DNA from: Heliocidaris erythrogramma
Lineage: Eukaryota > Echinodermata > Echinoidea > Camarodonta > Echinometridae
Direction: 5' to 3'
Length of the DNA stretch: 64,000 nucleotides
NCBI GenBank assembly: GCA_025617745.1
Contig: CM046853.1
Span: 61,208,616-61,272,615 of the forward strand
Shown: positions 47,316 through 58,747 of the stretch, piece by piece
Layout: each line of letters opens with the position of its first letter
How positions within the stretch are numbered: the first letter of the stretch is position 1
Position numbers and translations under genes: made by a program
The notes under the pieces: model-generated
Told to the model about the DNA's origin: nothing
What the model saw: the letters and a program-made list of their open reading frames with translations, nothing else
Database searches by the model: none

Positions 47316-48556
47316 TCAACAAACTACTTTCATATTCTAAAGACCTAATTTCTGTGATTCATTTAAACTGCAGTACCTCTGTTTAGATGTTATGATTAAA
47401 TTCAACTTTTGTTAAATTCAGTTCATTACACCTTGATGTTATTGCATTATATGAAACGTGGTTGAATAATGAATCTACTCCGAAGAATGTTTTAATGAAT
47501 AGACATATGTTGGTTCTAATGGAAGTCATAAAAGAGGTGGAGGTGTTGGATTTAGTTTTTATAAAGGTATAAAGGTATTTGTAAAGCTTTTTTCACAGAA
47601 ATACCCAAGTCTCAGAAGAACTTAATAACATGTGTATTGTATAGACCACCTGATCAATCACAAAATGAGTTTAATTGAAACTTAAGACAAACATTAGAAT
47701 TCATAAATGGAGAACGCAAGGAAACTATATTGTTAGGAGATTTCAATATTGATCTCAATGAAATTGATTTATTTAGTTATGTAATTAATTTCTTAGATAT
47801 GTTATCATTCTCTTTTTATCCCTGAACCAATCATCCTACTAGAATTACTTGATAATATTTGATTGATAATATATATTCCCGTTCTTGCATAAAAATACTA
47901 TCTGATAATTATATCACATCAATTTCTAATATTTTCTCTTTTTGACTATTTTTTGATATATACATATATTAACATATTACGTATTACGTAAAACATATTA
48001 CGTATAATACTTTGATATTGCCTCACTTAAATTATGGTATCATTGTATGGGGATCTAGTAATAAATATCTGCTTGACAGCTTATTTAAATTACAAAAAAA
48101 GAATAGTTAGAATTATTACAAACTCTGATTTCTGTAGTCATTCTATACCTCTCTTTAGAAAACTTAAAACACCCTCTGTGCATAACCTTCGTAATTACAA
48201 TTCAGGTATTTTTATGTGTTTGCATAATAAGAAACTTGTACGCAAAATATTCAACTCAATATTGCTAAAGAATACACTGTTATGAATATTATTTTTTTTT
48301 TACTAATTTACAGTTCTCAGTACTAAATCTGTTTTTTCCATTGTATTTTTCTTTACTTATGATGTATATTTTGTTTTCATGTGAAATGGGATAATGTTTA
48401 CAAGTATTTTACCAAACTTCTTATGATCCCACCACATTTACATTTTTTTTCTCCTTTGTATACTTGTTTGTACTATATGTTATTGTTTGGACATGCATTT
48501 GACATGTTTTATGATTTTTTTTAAAAATGGAGATGTGGAAATCAATTCAATTCATT
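47316..48556 (+). pseudogene. LINE D: internally deleted LINE of the A/B type
   Basis: The 5' part encodes endonuclease pieces (SSLHLDVIALYETWLNNES near 47420-47480, YRPPDQSQNEF near 47640, LLGDFNIDLNEI near 47730). The sequence then jumps to the C-terminal region at about 48000-48285 (LPHLNYGIIVWGSS, then RIVRIITNSDFCSHSIPLF). The reverse transcriptase core is missing. The 3' tail ATCAATTCAATTCATTG ends near 48556. Confidence 0.82.
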
Positions 48557-48629
48557 GAGACTGAACTGATATCGTGTTCGTATCTATACAGTGATTTGCG
48601 CCAAGAAGATTGAAGGACATTCACTGATA

Positions 48630-48900
48630 CGAGCTTCTGACTTCTCACCAAGGACCCTAGTGAGGTGGCAGAGAGCAGCGCTCTTGCTTGTGATAATATG
48701 ACAGATTTGTTTTTTCTTTTTTTGTCAAGCAGTTCATATAAATAACAGTCAATAAAGAGTTGTTAGAAGTTTGGATATGCCCTACTTTTCCCCGAGGAAT
48801 ATTTTCGAGGTAATTTTTGTTAAAAGATAAATGCTGTTCACGTGACCAAGTGTGCCAATTTCGTCACCTTGAGTTTCATGAAATATATATGTATGAGTAA
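48630..48900 (+). repeat. Dispersed repeat, copy 2 (partner at 18430-18725)
   Basis: Diverged copy of the 18430-18725 repeat, lying shortly after the LINE D tail. Blocks CTTCTGACTTCTCACCAAGG, CAATAAAGAGTTGTTAGAAG and TTCGTCACCTTGAGTTTCAT are shared. Confidence 0.75.
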
Positions 48901-48989
48901 TAGACAAGGACGGAATTCCGACTTTTTAATATTTCTAGTTGCTTTGATGATGTGTTTTTTCAGCTGATATATGTCTTAAAATGAAGAAT

Positions 48990-49306
48990 GCACACACACA
49001 CACACACACACACACCCCGTCTTGTATTGCTTTACTTCCGAGGACAAGTATTGTTCCTCTATTGTTCCTCCGTCCTCGGACAATCGACGGAATAAGGCAC
49101 AAATTCATTGTTCGACGTTCGAGGACTATTGTCCGGCTTCCGAGGACCATTGTTCTCATGATTTTTTTTTGTTCTCTGTCCGAAAATGTCCTCGGGCATA
49201 CGGCTAAACACGCCCACACACACACGCCCACACACACACACACAACACACACACACACACAGACACACCCTCCCCCACACACACGAACACACACGAACAC
49301 ACACGG
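48990..49306. repeat. Two (CA)n microsatellites around a CCTCGGA-rich spacer
   Basis: (AC)n tracts at 48990-49015 and 49203-49306 flank about 185 bp with several TCCGAGGAC / GTCCTCGG words in both orientations. No coding content is claimed. Confidence 0.85.
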
Positions 49307-50202
49307 GTGTTATGCAAATACAAAAGAAAAATCTTCAAACATTTGTTTTAGTGAAACAAAGTAATTAAATACGAAGAAAATGATATATAATCTCTTTCTC
49401 TGTACGACTAAACGTGAATAAGAAATTGAAAACTTGACTAGCCATAGGTAATTAATCAGAGTTTAAAAACATTAAACAAACAAATCCAGATTGCTGTTCA
49501 CTCTCATTAAGTGCATTGGTGGCTTTAGCCTACATATATAAATCGAGTGTAATTCCGTAACACATTTTTGACCGGAATGTAATTCTTTTCATATCTAGAT
49601 CAAAGGCTTATCTGACGAAATATACTCGTTTTAAACGATTAAATATGCTTTAACTCGAGGAATAAACCCCTTTCGAACTGATTTCTCCATTTGATACGAC
49701 TCTATTAAAGTCAATTTAAATCGAGGTAATTTTGAAGACAAAATTTGGTCCTCGTTAGAATTGTACCTACTTCGAAAAATATGACACTTCAAAAGATACA
49801 CTTGTAGAACACCTTGCGACCTTTTCGAAAATAATCATATCGATAAATTTAGGCACTGTGATGCGGTTAATTTATGTTCCTTGCGGAACATGTGTCAGAA
49901 GTAGAAACCTTAAGATTACAGCAAATAAGTAGCCATCCATTTTATGAATAAACAGGGGCAGAATCCCCCATCAAAGATTGGGGGCGGAATATAATTTAGA
50001 TTTTTTTTTTTGGTCATAAAGTGGAATGAGGTTCGTTCCCTATAGTTTCACTTATCAAGCACAATATACCACGGAAAAATAAATAGCAATAACAGGAATA
50101 ATAATATATGGGAATAATAGGAGATAGGAATAACATATTTCATACTGAAATTCCTCAGAGTACAGAAAAAATTCAATCTACATCTCTGGAGGGAGTGGTT
50201 CG
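49307..50202. other. 3' flank of the minus-strand gene; nothing recognised
   Basis: AT-rich sequence. No AATAAA on the minus strand was found in the first 300 bases after the gene's stop codon, so the 3' end is not placed. Confidence 0.4.
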
Positions 50203-51469
50203 TCATCTTGTGTGTTCTGACGTTGAGTCCTGGTGTTCAACAGAGCTTCCTTGGAAAGAAAGGTCACCCTCTACCCATATCATTGCGTCTTCACTTTGCC
50301 TTTCGGGCGGAGGAACGGTAATATCGTCACTACTTAGGGACGGTGCTGCCACCGAATTTGTTTCTAAATGTTTGTGATCCTCCATGCTACTAGAATCACT
50401 AGATTCATCAGAGTCGGAGACGTCTAGGTTACTCTTCATGACGTCGACGTTCATGATCACGCTACTGTCCCAATGGTTGTCGTGATCGACGGACGGCGAT
50501 GTCGGAGGAGCCAGAGGTATTGCGTCTTGACTAGGCACCGATAAACTTCGAACTATACCTTCAGGTCGTCCATCGTCACTTGAATCACTATCACTCTCAC
50601 TCACATCTTCCTGTATTACAGTCGAGTTTGGAACGCTGCCCTCATGGATTTTGTTCAAGGAATTCGCACTTGATGAGGAGAAACTAGCCTTTCTTCCAGA
50701 TGAGCTCCGTAAACACGCGCTGCTCAACGATGACCGATCTTCTGCAATGGCCGAGAGTTGTCGTGCTCTCTCCAGCTCGTTCTTGAATTGTTTTGTTTTA
50801 TTCGTGAATCTCTTGCGTGTCCTCAACAATGTGAACTCCTCGGAGTCAACTTGTTTTTGTCGTTTTGCTTCTTTCTGCGCTTTCTTTAAGTTCAGTATTT
50901 CGCTTTTAGATGATGTCCGATCATTAGTCTGCTCATCATGAGTTCGCTGTTGATGGTCGGACTTTGATACCGCTGCTGCGGAGTCATCCGTGCTTCCTTC
51001 GGGGCTATTCGCAGGATAAACGGACTGGATCGGTGGCAAGGGATTCAGTGTTTGCATTGTCATCTCTTCTACGGTTTGATTGGACGGCACCTGGTGTTGG
51101 AACTCGAACCGCGCTTCAGCCAACTTATTCGCATGTTGCAATTGCAGTCGGTAATTTGTCACTGAGCGGTCCTCAGCTTCAGGAAGAACGGACGGCTGAT
51201 GTAGGGTATCCAACGCAGGGCGCCACGTTTTTAGTTCGGAAGGTGACTTGTTGTCGCTCACTGACGGCAAGATTTGATTCGTGACCACAGGGTTCAGTTT
51301 TGCACCTGTATCAAAGGGACTGATTTCAGCATTGGCCTTTAAACGATCTCTCCTTCGTCCTCTATGCAGACTTTGAGATTCGTCACCTCCGTTGCGTTGC
51401 AGCACAAGAACAAAAGGACCTTTGTCATCTCTGTCACTTCGTTGAATAGGCTTCATTTTCACGATTTTC
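50203..51469 (-). CDS. Terminal exon of the Ser/acid-rich gene
   Basis: Acceptor TTCTTTATATTAG opens a 1267-base exon that completes a split Lys codon and runs to TGA at 50203-50205. It holds 421 residues of the protein. The open frame extends a little upstream of the acceptor, but that part is a hydrophobic AT-rich stretch and is spliced away in this model. Codon use is balanced and unlike the AT-rich flanks, which supports real coding. Confidence 0.85.
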
Positions 51470-54400
51470 CTAATATAAAGAACATACAACAATAAAAAAA
51501 TTATATTTAAAGCATAATAAATCATGACTGTATAACAGCAAGATGGGATCGAGACACTTTTCCCAGCAATTATGGGGACATATTTATTTATTCATTTATC
51601 TATTTATACTTTATACAGAGTAGTCTCTTCAGTACATAAAAACTGTTTTGCAAGAGAACACTGTATTACGTAAAACAATTAAAATACAATGTAAAACACT
51701 TAACAATAAAATAATATAACTGATAACAAACAATGCAAAAGAATATGTAAAAAAAAATAGTAACAAGTATAAATTGGATCACGTCTTAAATATTCTTATC
51801 GTATATACGATAGAGACATGTGTAGGTCAAACAATCTGATCATGAATTGTGCTCGAAAATCTCAAAATATATCAAATATTATGTTGTCAGATCAACACTT
51901 CTTGTAAATACTTTGAATCATATATCTATATAAGGGGAAGTCCACCCCAGTTACAAGTTTGTTTAAAAGAAAGCGTAAAAATTAAAGAAACACATCAGTG
52001 AAGGTTTGAGCAAAATACGATAAGAAATAAGAAAGTTATGAAATTTTGAAGTTGTAATCAATCAAACACAAAGTGGCAACTCCGTGACGTATCTTGCGAA
52101 CTCCTCTCCCATGTGCCTTGCCCCCCCCCCCCAAATCATTAATTTCCATTTTCTCTAAACTAATCTATTCCGTCATCAAATACTAAGAAAATGAAAATTT
52201 ATGAGATATTTCTGTACTGAGCAAATGGGAGAGGAGCTCACAATATAGGTGACGGAGTTGCGAGTTTGTGTTTGATTGATTACAAATTCAAAAATTCATA
52301 ACTTTCTTATTTTGGGGGGATTTCGCTCAAACTTTCATTAATCTGTTTCTCTCATTATTTATTCTTTTATTCAAATCAACTTAATACCAGGGTGGACTTT
52401 GCCTGTAAGTATAAATCAATATAATTCGTGACCGAATGAAAACGTATTCTAGATAATAAGTGTATTGGATAGTAATGTATTTTGGATAGTAATATCATGT
52501 ACTATATCATTACACCGCTAAAAAAAACCCCGAAAAACCAACTTACTTGACGTGTGAACTCTGTTGCATTGCGTAGGGAGCGACAGGCGGTTTATAGGCC
52601 CTATGCATAAAAAAATAAAAGACGGTAGTGTTACATATCAATTCCTTCTATCTATCTCGCTTTCTGTATTGTCGGCTAGTTTTTCTCTACTTTAATTCTC
52701 TCAATTTTTTATTTGTCCACGCTGCTTTCACTCTGGAGCAGCTGTATTTCGGATATCATAACGGGCATGTTGGCTCAGTTGGTTAGAGCGCCCGCCTCAT
52801 GAACGGAAGGTCGTGGGTTCGATCCCCGGCCGAGTCTTAAGACTTCAAAAATAAAAAAATGGGACCTTCTGCCTCCTAGCCAGGCGCTCAGCACATTAGA
52901 ATGGAGAAGGGTAATAATAACATATTATGTTATGCATGGCCCCTGGAAGAGCAGTTTGATATTAACTGAAGTGGCTACCCTGGGTAAATAAAACGTTATA
53001 ATAATGTTACTCTTTTCTGCGTTTAGAATGTCGGAAATATCCACAACAAGAAACACATTCCAGTATGTCTGCTATATCCTGCTAATTTGTCAGTCCACAG
53101 TGCATTCCTTCTTTTCCATAATGTCTTTTTCATAATTCTAGGCAATTTATTTTTTTTTTTTCAATTTTCGCCAGTGCACTAAAAGCCAACAAATCACTCC
53201 AGTATGGCAATATAAATGAGAGGAAACTACTATGTGTGTTTAAAATGTTTTAAATGTTAGCCATCCAACATATTATTATTAGTACACATACAAACATCGT
53301 CATTCACAATTACTTTCAAATTATTATGATTCTGCGGACTTCATGACATCTCAGGTAAGAGGGATATAATAAGTAACGAAACCAATATGGGAATAGGTGA
53401 CATTATGATAAACACCAGTTTCGGCTTGTTAATTTCAACTTTTTTATTAGGAAGGTTTACTTTAATATGCGAAAGTTCGTCGTTCGAGATAAATGAACAT
53501 TTATAATTAACGACATCCGAAAAAGCGAATGATTGGATTATACCTTTTCTCCCTTTCGGATTGATACATTTCTTGGTTAAGACATTTGCGTGTTGAAATT
53601 ACAAGTTTCCTGAACATTGATTATCCTTCTAAACATGATATGATTTATCATTGATCATTTTTTAGGACCTTCCAATAATGAAGCTATATCAGAAGTCCTA
53701 GTTATGCACGTCATCATCATCATCATCACCACCAGTCTCATCCATCATTACCATCATAATCGCAGCTGTCACCATCACCACCTTCACTATAATCATCATC
53801 ATCATCATCATCGTCCTCATCATTACCTGATGGTCATCGGTGAAACCTTTGATCCTAGACCAAAGTTTTGCTCCTTACGATGCAAGACCCTGTCTACCAG
53901 TTCCTGCAGGGGTACCGTCTGATTTGAGCTGATTTTCGGTTGTTTGCTAGTGTCTATCGATTGCATCCCTGTCAATGTGTTGTATCTATCCTGTTGGGTA
54001 CGCCTGTAATATATACATCATAAAAAACATACGTACTAGCAGTGATTTTTTCAAGCAAGATGTTGTACTTAGACTGACGATACATCGATCAAAAATCTAC
54101 CACGAACATGCCGAATGGCCAAGAGGCGGTCGGTTTGGAGTCGGTTTGGCGGGGAGATTGAGATATAAATGAGGGTTATATTTTATATCATGTTATGTTC
54201 AGTAATACTTCTAACGACCTTAGACGGTTAGCTTGTGTTTTACGTATGAACTCAGAAATATCAAGTCTGAAATATTTGTATTGAATTAGCCCACCAGCAA
54301 GTAAAACTTTAGCCTCTCCCTCTTCCTCTTCCACACCCCTCCATCATATCCACTTTATCTCGGTGGAAGAAGGTGGTCTCTTCGCATGTGTTTTAGAAAG

Positions 54401-57400
54401 ACATTTGATGCAGTGGATATTTTAGGGTGATATAGCGTTCATGAGAGTCTTGAAAGGGACTCTATTTTCCCCCTGGAATAGAACTAAAATTTATTTTTTT
54501 CGTAGGAAAGAGGAGAAGATAGACAACAGGAACAAGAAATGTCTTGATTAAAATGAAATCCTACCTTAATGTCAAGTTGCTTTGAAAGAAAGAGGAAAAA
54601 TCAGAGAAGCATATTGGTGGAAAGTTTGAACGAAATCGGACAAGCAATAAGAATGTTATGAATTTGTGAAAGCTGTAATCACTATACATATGGGAATTTC
54701 AAATTGGTCGAATAGGTAATGTCACTGTGATGTAGCTGTGTACAACTCCCCCATTCGAAATGACTAAAATGTCACTTTTTCAAAATGTATTATTCAGTAG
54801 GATCTTTTTCTTTCATGAGGGCCTATAACAATATGTTATCTCCAATATATTTTGAGTACTGCCCCGAGGGTAAAAGCGCCTTGAAAGAAACCGCAAATTA
54901 ATGATATTTTTGTGTATGACAAATGGGAGAGTTGTCCACAAAAATGTCACAATTGACTCACCAAATTGCCAATTTGAGATTCGCATAGATGTAGTGATCT
55001 CATTTTTCAAACATCCATAACTTTCTTAGTCCTGGTCCAATTTCTTTCAAACTTTCACCATCCTGTTTTTATTTTTCTGTTTTCGCACAAATCGTCTTTA
55101 CCAAGTTTGGATTACCCTCTAAGCTAGTTTAGTTCGGTTCAGCTCCACTTTTCTCCCGAGAACTGGTGCATCCAGCAAAGAATGGGAGTTTCGCTAATAT
55201 ATTTTCAAATGTTGCTTCGGACTGAATTTTCAACAATAAAAACATGCCGTCAAGTGTAAACAAGCTTATAAGATGTAGAGAACTTTATAAGAATATTTAG
55301 CATTTGCCCATATAAATTTTGAGAGGAACTAGGTGTCACATCCATACCCCTGTTTTATTGACGTCCCTTTTAAATTTGTATTATCAGTGAGAAACCAAGT
55401 TATCGAACCTACCAGAAGTTATTCCCTTGCAGATCTCTAGGTGTAACTTCCATGGAAGATGCATGCGTCATCCTAGGTGAAAGACTGATATCCCCACTCC
55501 CTTCTAGGATTGAACTGCTTCGCTTGCTATGGATCAGGGTAGATGAGTTACCGTTCCCTGTACAGATGGAAAGTTAAGAAACGAAAGGAGAAGCGTGAAA
55601 TTGGATGTGGGTTAGACATACAGCCCTTAATTATTTTTTCAACCAGTCGTTGAAAATGGGTCTGATATTTTGGTAGTGATATGGGGTTACATAATTCCAA
55701 ATTCAATCAATCCCCCTAGTTTAACCAAATGTGCGATTGATAGTAATTTACTGTTGATAAGCACGGTGAGCAAGCAGTACAGATGCAATGACTACTTTCT
55801 CAAGGAAATATTCCAATAAGGCGTCAAATAAAAGATTAGACTTATATACCTCCAACATTTTTGTTTTCAATAATATTGAACAAAATATTTGAATTTTATG
55901 CTCGTGCTGTTTTATGAAAGATATATGTCGTGGTAATGTATGATACAAAGAAAGGGTTATAACAAATACCTGGTTTTTGAAGTGGAAACTGTTACAGTAC
56001 ATACTCGAACATTAAATTAGCATTTATCCCAAGAAAATTCGTGCGCATTCTACAGATGACATTCCTTCTTAAAACAATAACAGGAACGAAGTAAAACTTA
56101 CCATTTATCCGTTGTCGCATTCTAGTTCGCAGCTGTTCCTGAGCCTTGTCACGCTTTACGAACAAAAAGATAGGTAAAAGATATATTTAGCACTTCTGAT
56201 TAACGTGTGACGAAGGCAGGAAAAGAAATCGTACTTTTAAAATCCAAAGTGCATTCCAGTTATACAATCTAGGCATTAAGGAAGCTTTTATAGATATTTC
56301 AAATATTGTTTCAAGTTCAAATGCACATACGGGCAATTCCAAATTGAGATAAGATAAAAATCTAAAGTGATTGGCGTATGAAGACGAATCGAAATCAAAT
56401 GGGTACTTGTTCTTTCGTTTTTCCTCGTTCATTCTTCTCTTACTTTTTCCAAAAACACATAGCCTATGTTATTTAAAATGTTTACGAAACTCCATCGTTT
56501 TCCAGTGGTATGATTTGTGATTGCCCTGCTTGCTAGCGTAAGATTTTTGTTATTCATATAAAGTGATCATCGTGTCCGTTGTGGTTTGGGTAGCTGCTAT
56601 ACTTCCAACACCAGTGGCGTTATTAAAATCGATGCTGTCGGAATTCGGCTTCATCATCCAAGCGAATATCATCGATCGAGTACAAGTCAATAACAAACAA
56701 TCTAAACCACTGGACATGCTCTCTCCAGTAGATCCATGTTATGATGAGTGAGTATCGTCCCGGTTCCTATCCATGTTATGTACAACTGTCCTTCGCTCAA
56801 AACCAAGGAAGTACTAGGCTAAATCGAAAACCGCATGTAAAATTAAATCACAAGGATGGCCTAACTATCCATATAAAATTCGAGGGACGATCGAACTTCA
56901 TGGCATAATGGAATAAAAGTTTCATTCCACGACCGTGAACCAAACGAGCGTATATTTTATGTTTGTAAGTGGACCTGTAAAGAATTGGGCCATTAGACTT
57001 TAAATTACCAATGAAATTTTTAAAAATGAAATGGAATTGAGTGGGAATCTTTATTGTTGTAATTCTATAGATGTACAAACTATAAAATAAACTTTCAACT
57101 TTGTATAATTCGGTAGAGATTGAAATTATTGTGTTCAAATGAGGTATTGACAGCAAAGTTCAGCGGATATAGCGCACTTTCATGAGCTTCATCTTTAGAT
57201 TTCAAAATGTTACAGTGCTATACATTTTGCACATATTTTTTAGTATGATCGTGTAATTCAAATGTATGTGAGTTTTGCAGAAAACATATAACCTGTCGTA
57301 ACTAACGACGAGCAGAAGCGACGCTCCGGAAGGGGGGCACAGTACCCCCCCCCTCTTCAAGCACCCAAAAGTGCCCTTTTATTTATGGAAAATGCCCCCT

Positions 57401-58747
57401 TTCTCTGTTTTAAGTGACATTTTGACTACAAAAAGTGCCCCTTTTCCTGTCCAATAAGTGCCCTTTCCCCTTCTGATAAGTGCCCTGTTTTCTCTCCTTC
57501 TAATAAGTGCCCTTTCCCCTTCTGATAAGTGCCCCTAATTTCTTTTTAATTTGTGCCATTTTCTCCTTTGATAAGTACATTTTTACTTCAACCAATAGGT
57601 GCTCATTATTATATACAATCTATTTATCCCCTAATTTAACATTCTTACTGTAAACAAGTTTTCTATCCCCATTTAACATTCCATTTGTTTGGTATACTTC
57701 TCAGTCACTCTCCTTTGTAATTTTTAAATCTCATTCGTTTTATGTTTGTAATTTCATTGATTAAGTTCATTTGATGCCAAAATTTTTGAATATATAAACA
57801 GTTCATGTCTATGTTTTAGTTCTTGTAGATGATCTGAAATAAAAGGTCAACAATTTGAAGCTCATCATGACTCTAACTTCTAGAACTAATTGTGTCTCAT
57901 TTCATTTAAATTCTGCTTTATTTCATCGTGTCAATCACCTTTTGAACATGCTGACCTACAGAATGTGTAATAAATCTATCCCCACCAACGAACTAATTTA
58001 TCAACCGATATTTGATAGTCGGAGTAAATCAATTTGTTATCACTGTAATCATCTCTCTATAACGAGTGTCCCGACAGATCATTGTATGGGGTAAGAATCC
58101 ACGAAGACCCCCACCAGGAGGCAAGGACAACGCTGATCACAGGTCGTCATTGACCACAAAATCTCCCCCTACGTGCACTTGATCGCGTTCGGGAGACCTC
58201 AATAATTTCAATGACCTTTGTGTCTGACACACATACGTGTGGATGCGCGTTTTACACCCCTGCCCTTGTAATGGTGGAGAAAGTGTACATGAGCGAAAAC
58301 AGATAAAAAGGTCTGAACATTTTGGATAAGCAAAATTGGGCATTCCTATAGCTTTATGCCATTCCAATGACCATGATTTCGCCCAACCCCCTTAACTGAA
58401 GAATAGTCAGTGCCAAACTTGGATAAAACAACCAAATTTGGCATAACATTGCCCATGCAGGTTGGTTGTATACATAATAATTGAGTTAAAAATAGGCCTC
58501 CACATTATCAACTTGATCATTACGTCCACATGTGATGACATTCTAAGATTTTTCAATTACAGTCTCATGAATCGGAATAATGATGTTGAAGACGTAAGAA
58601 AATATGGACCAATAATCAACCCACCTCCCACCCCTTACAAACACACAGCACACTGACATGTTTTCTCAACAGAAGTTCTCTCACCTTGCGTTTTTGCGAA
58701 GGCATCTTGTGACCGCCATCGTAATTCCTCGTCGCTGGTCCGGCAAG
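50203..58747 (-). CDS. Five-exon gene: unrecognised Ser/acid-rich protein
   Basis: Minus-strand exons 58747-58685, 56153-56102, 55557-55413, 52600-52547 and 51469-50203 join in one frame with GT-AG introns throughout (phases 0, 1, 2 and 2 across codons). From the ATG at 58705 it encodes 512 residues. The head is very basic (MPSQKRKRDKAQEQLRTRMR). A central 280-332 stretch rich in K, R, E and Q (LKKAQKEAKRQKQ, ELERARQLSAIAED) could form a helix or coiled coil. The C-terminal 130 residues are Ser-rich with acidic patches (SESDSDSSDDG, SDSDESSDSSSMED). There is no signal peptide or membrane segment. I do not recognise the family. Further 5' exons are possible, because exon 1 is open upstream of the ATG to an acceptor. 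Confidence 0.78.
51938..52399. mobile_element. Fold-back MITE, AAGTCCACC ends
   Basis: Arms of about 180 bp (51938-52115 and 52215-52399) pair through AAGTCCACC, GTTTGAGC(A/G)AAAT and GTGTTTGATTGATTAC/reverse. It lies in the last intron of the Ser/acid-rich gene. A related element is at 54557-55115. Confidence 0.75.
52547..52600 (-). CDS. Exon 4 of the Ser/acid-rich gene (54 bp)
   Basis: Bounded by the acceptor ...TTATGCATAG and donor GTCAA|GTAAGT. It completes a Trp codon, then encodes AYKPPVAPYAMQQSSHV, and ends in phase 2. The frame fits exons on both sides, which is strong support for so short an exon. Confidence 0.75.
52762..53006 (+). mobile_element. tRNA-derived SINE
   Basis: A pol III head has box A TGGCTCAGTTGG (52770-52781) and box B GGTTCGATCCC (52816-52826). 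A unique body follows, with a tail ending TACCCTGGGTAAATAAAACG. It is in an intron of the minus-strand gene, in the opposite orientation. Confidence 0.85.
53007..54556. other. Intron 3 spacer
   Basis: A CAT/CATCAT microsatellite at about 53710-53830 is the only clear feature. The rest is AT-rich with no supported exon. Confidence 0.5.
54557..55115. mobile_element. Fold-back MITE related to 51938-52399
   Basis: Arms of about 220 bp pair through AAAGTTTGAACGAAAT / ATTTCTTTCAAACTTT and ACTCCCCCATT / AAATGGGAGAGTT. The gene-side layout matches the element in the neighbouring intron, though the two are diverged. Confidence 0.7.
55413..55557 (-). CDS. Exon 3 of the Ser/acid-rich gene (145 bp)
   Basis: Acceptor CCATCTGTACAG and donor TTCTG|GTAGGT bound it. 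Only one frame is open: it begins NGNSSTLIHSKRSSSILEG and ends TPRDLQGNNF, with both split codons compatible with the adjacent exons. Confidence 0.8.
56102..56153 (-). CDS. Exon 2 of the Ser/acid-rich gene (52 bp)
   Basis: Acceptor TTTTTGTTCGTAAAG and donor AAATG|GTAAGT. It encodes RDKAQEQLRTRMRQRIN, a highly basic segment, and ends in phase 1, matching exon 3. Confidence 0.75.
56564..56747 (+). CDS. Candidate single exon: rhodopsin-type receptor TM4 to loop 2
   Basis: A 184-base segment lies between an AG acceptor (TTGTTATTCATATAAAG) and the donor GATGA|GTGAGT, open in one frame (2 + 60 codons + 2). It encodes a hydrophobic helix IIVSVVVWVAAILPTPVALL with a Trp and nearby Pro residues, as in TM4 of class A receptors. 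A 30-residue polar loop and PCYD follow; the Cys could be the conserved loop-2 cysteine. No matching exons for other helices were found in the window, so this may be a lone exon of a wider gene, a relic or chance. Confidence 0.4.
56748..58684. other. Intron 1 spacer of the Ser/acid-rich gene
   Basis: Apart from the GTGCC repeat at 57330-57600, no exon is recognised on either strand here. Confidence 0.45.
57330..57600. repeat. GTGCC array, second locus
   Basis: Repeats of TTCTGATAAGTGCCC and TCTAATAAGTGCCCTTTCCC match the array at 13590-14260. It is preceded, as there, by a GGGGGCACAGT(A/G)CCCCC stretch. Confidence 0.85.
58685..58747 (-). CDS. First recognised exon of the Ser/acid-rich gene (63 bp)
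   Basis: Acceptor TTTTCCTCTTCTTAG and donor CGCAAG|GTGAGA bound it. The frame that fits exon 2 is LAGPATRNYDGGHK then MPSQKRK. The Met at 58703-58705 has A at -3 and may be the start, or the exon may be internal. Confidence 0.7.

Noticed and set aside
48935..49370. Overlapping open frames rich in Cys/Val or Thr/His
   Set aside because: They are translations of (CA)n microsatellites.
52762..52840. Apparent tRNA gene with good A and B boxes
   Set aside because: The ends do not pair as an acceptor stem and the sequence runs into a SINE body and tail, so it is a SINE head.
56848..57156. Minus-strand 102-codon frame in intron 1 of the Ser/acid-rich gene
   Set aside because: AT-rich composition with no recognisable domain and no splice continuity with the assembled exons.
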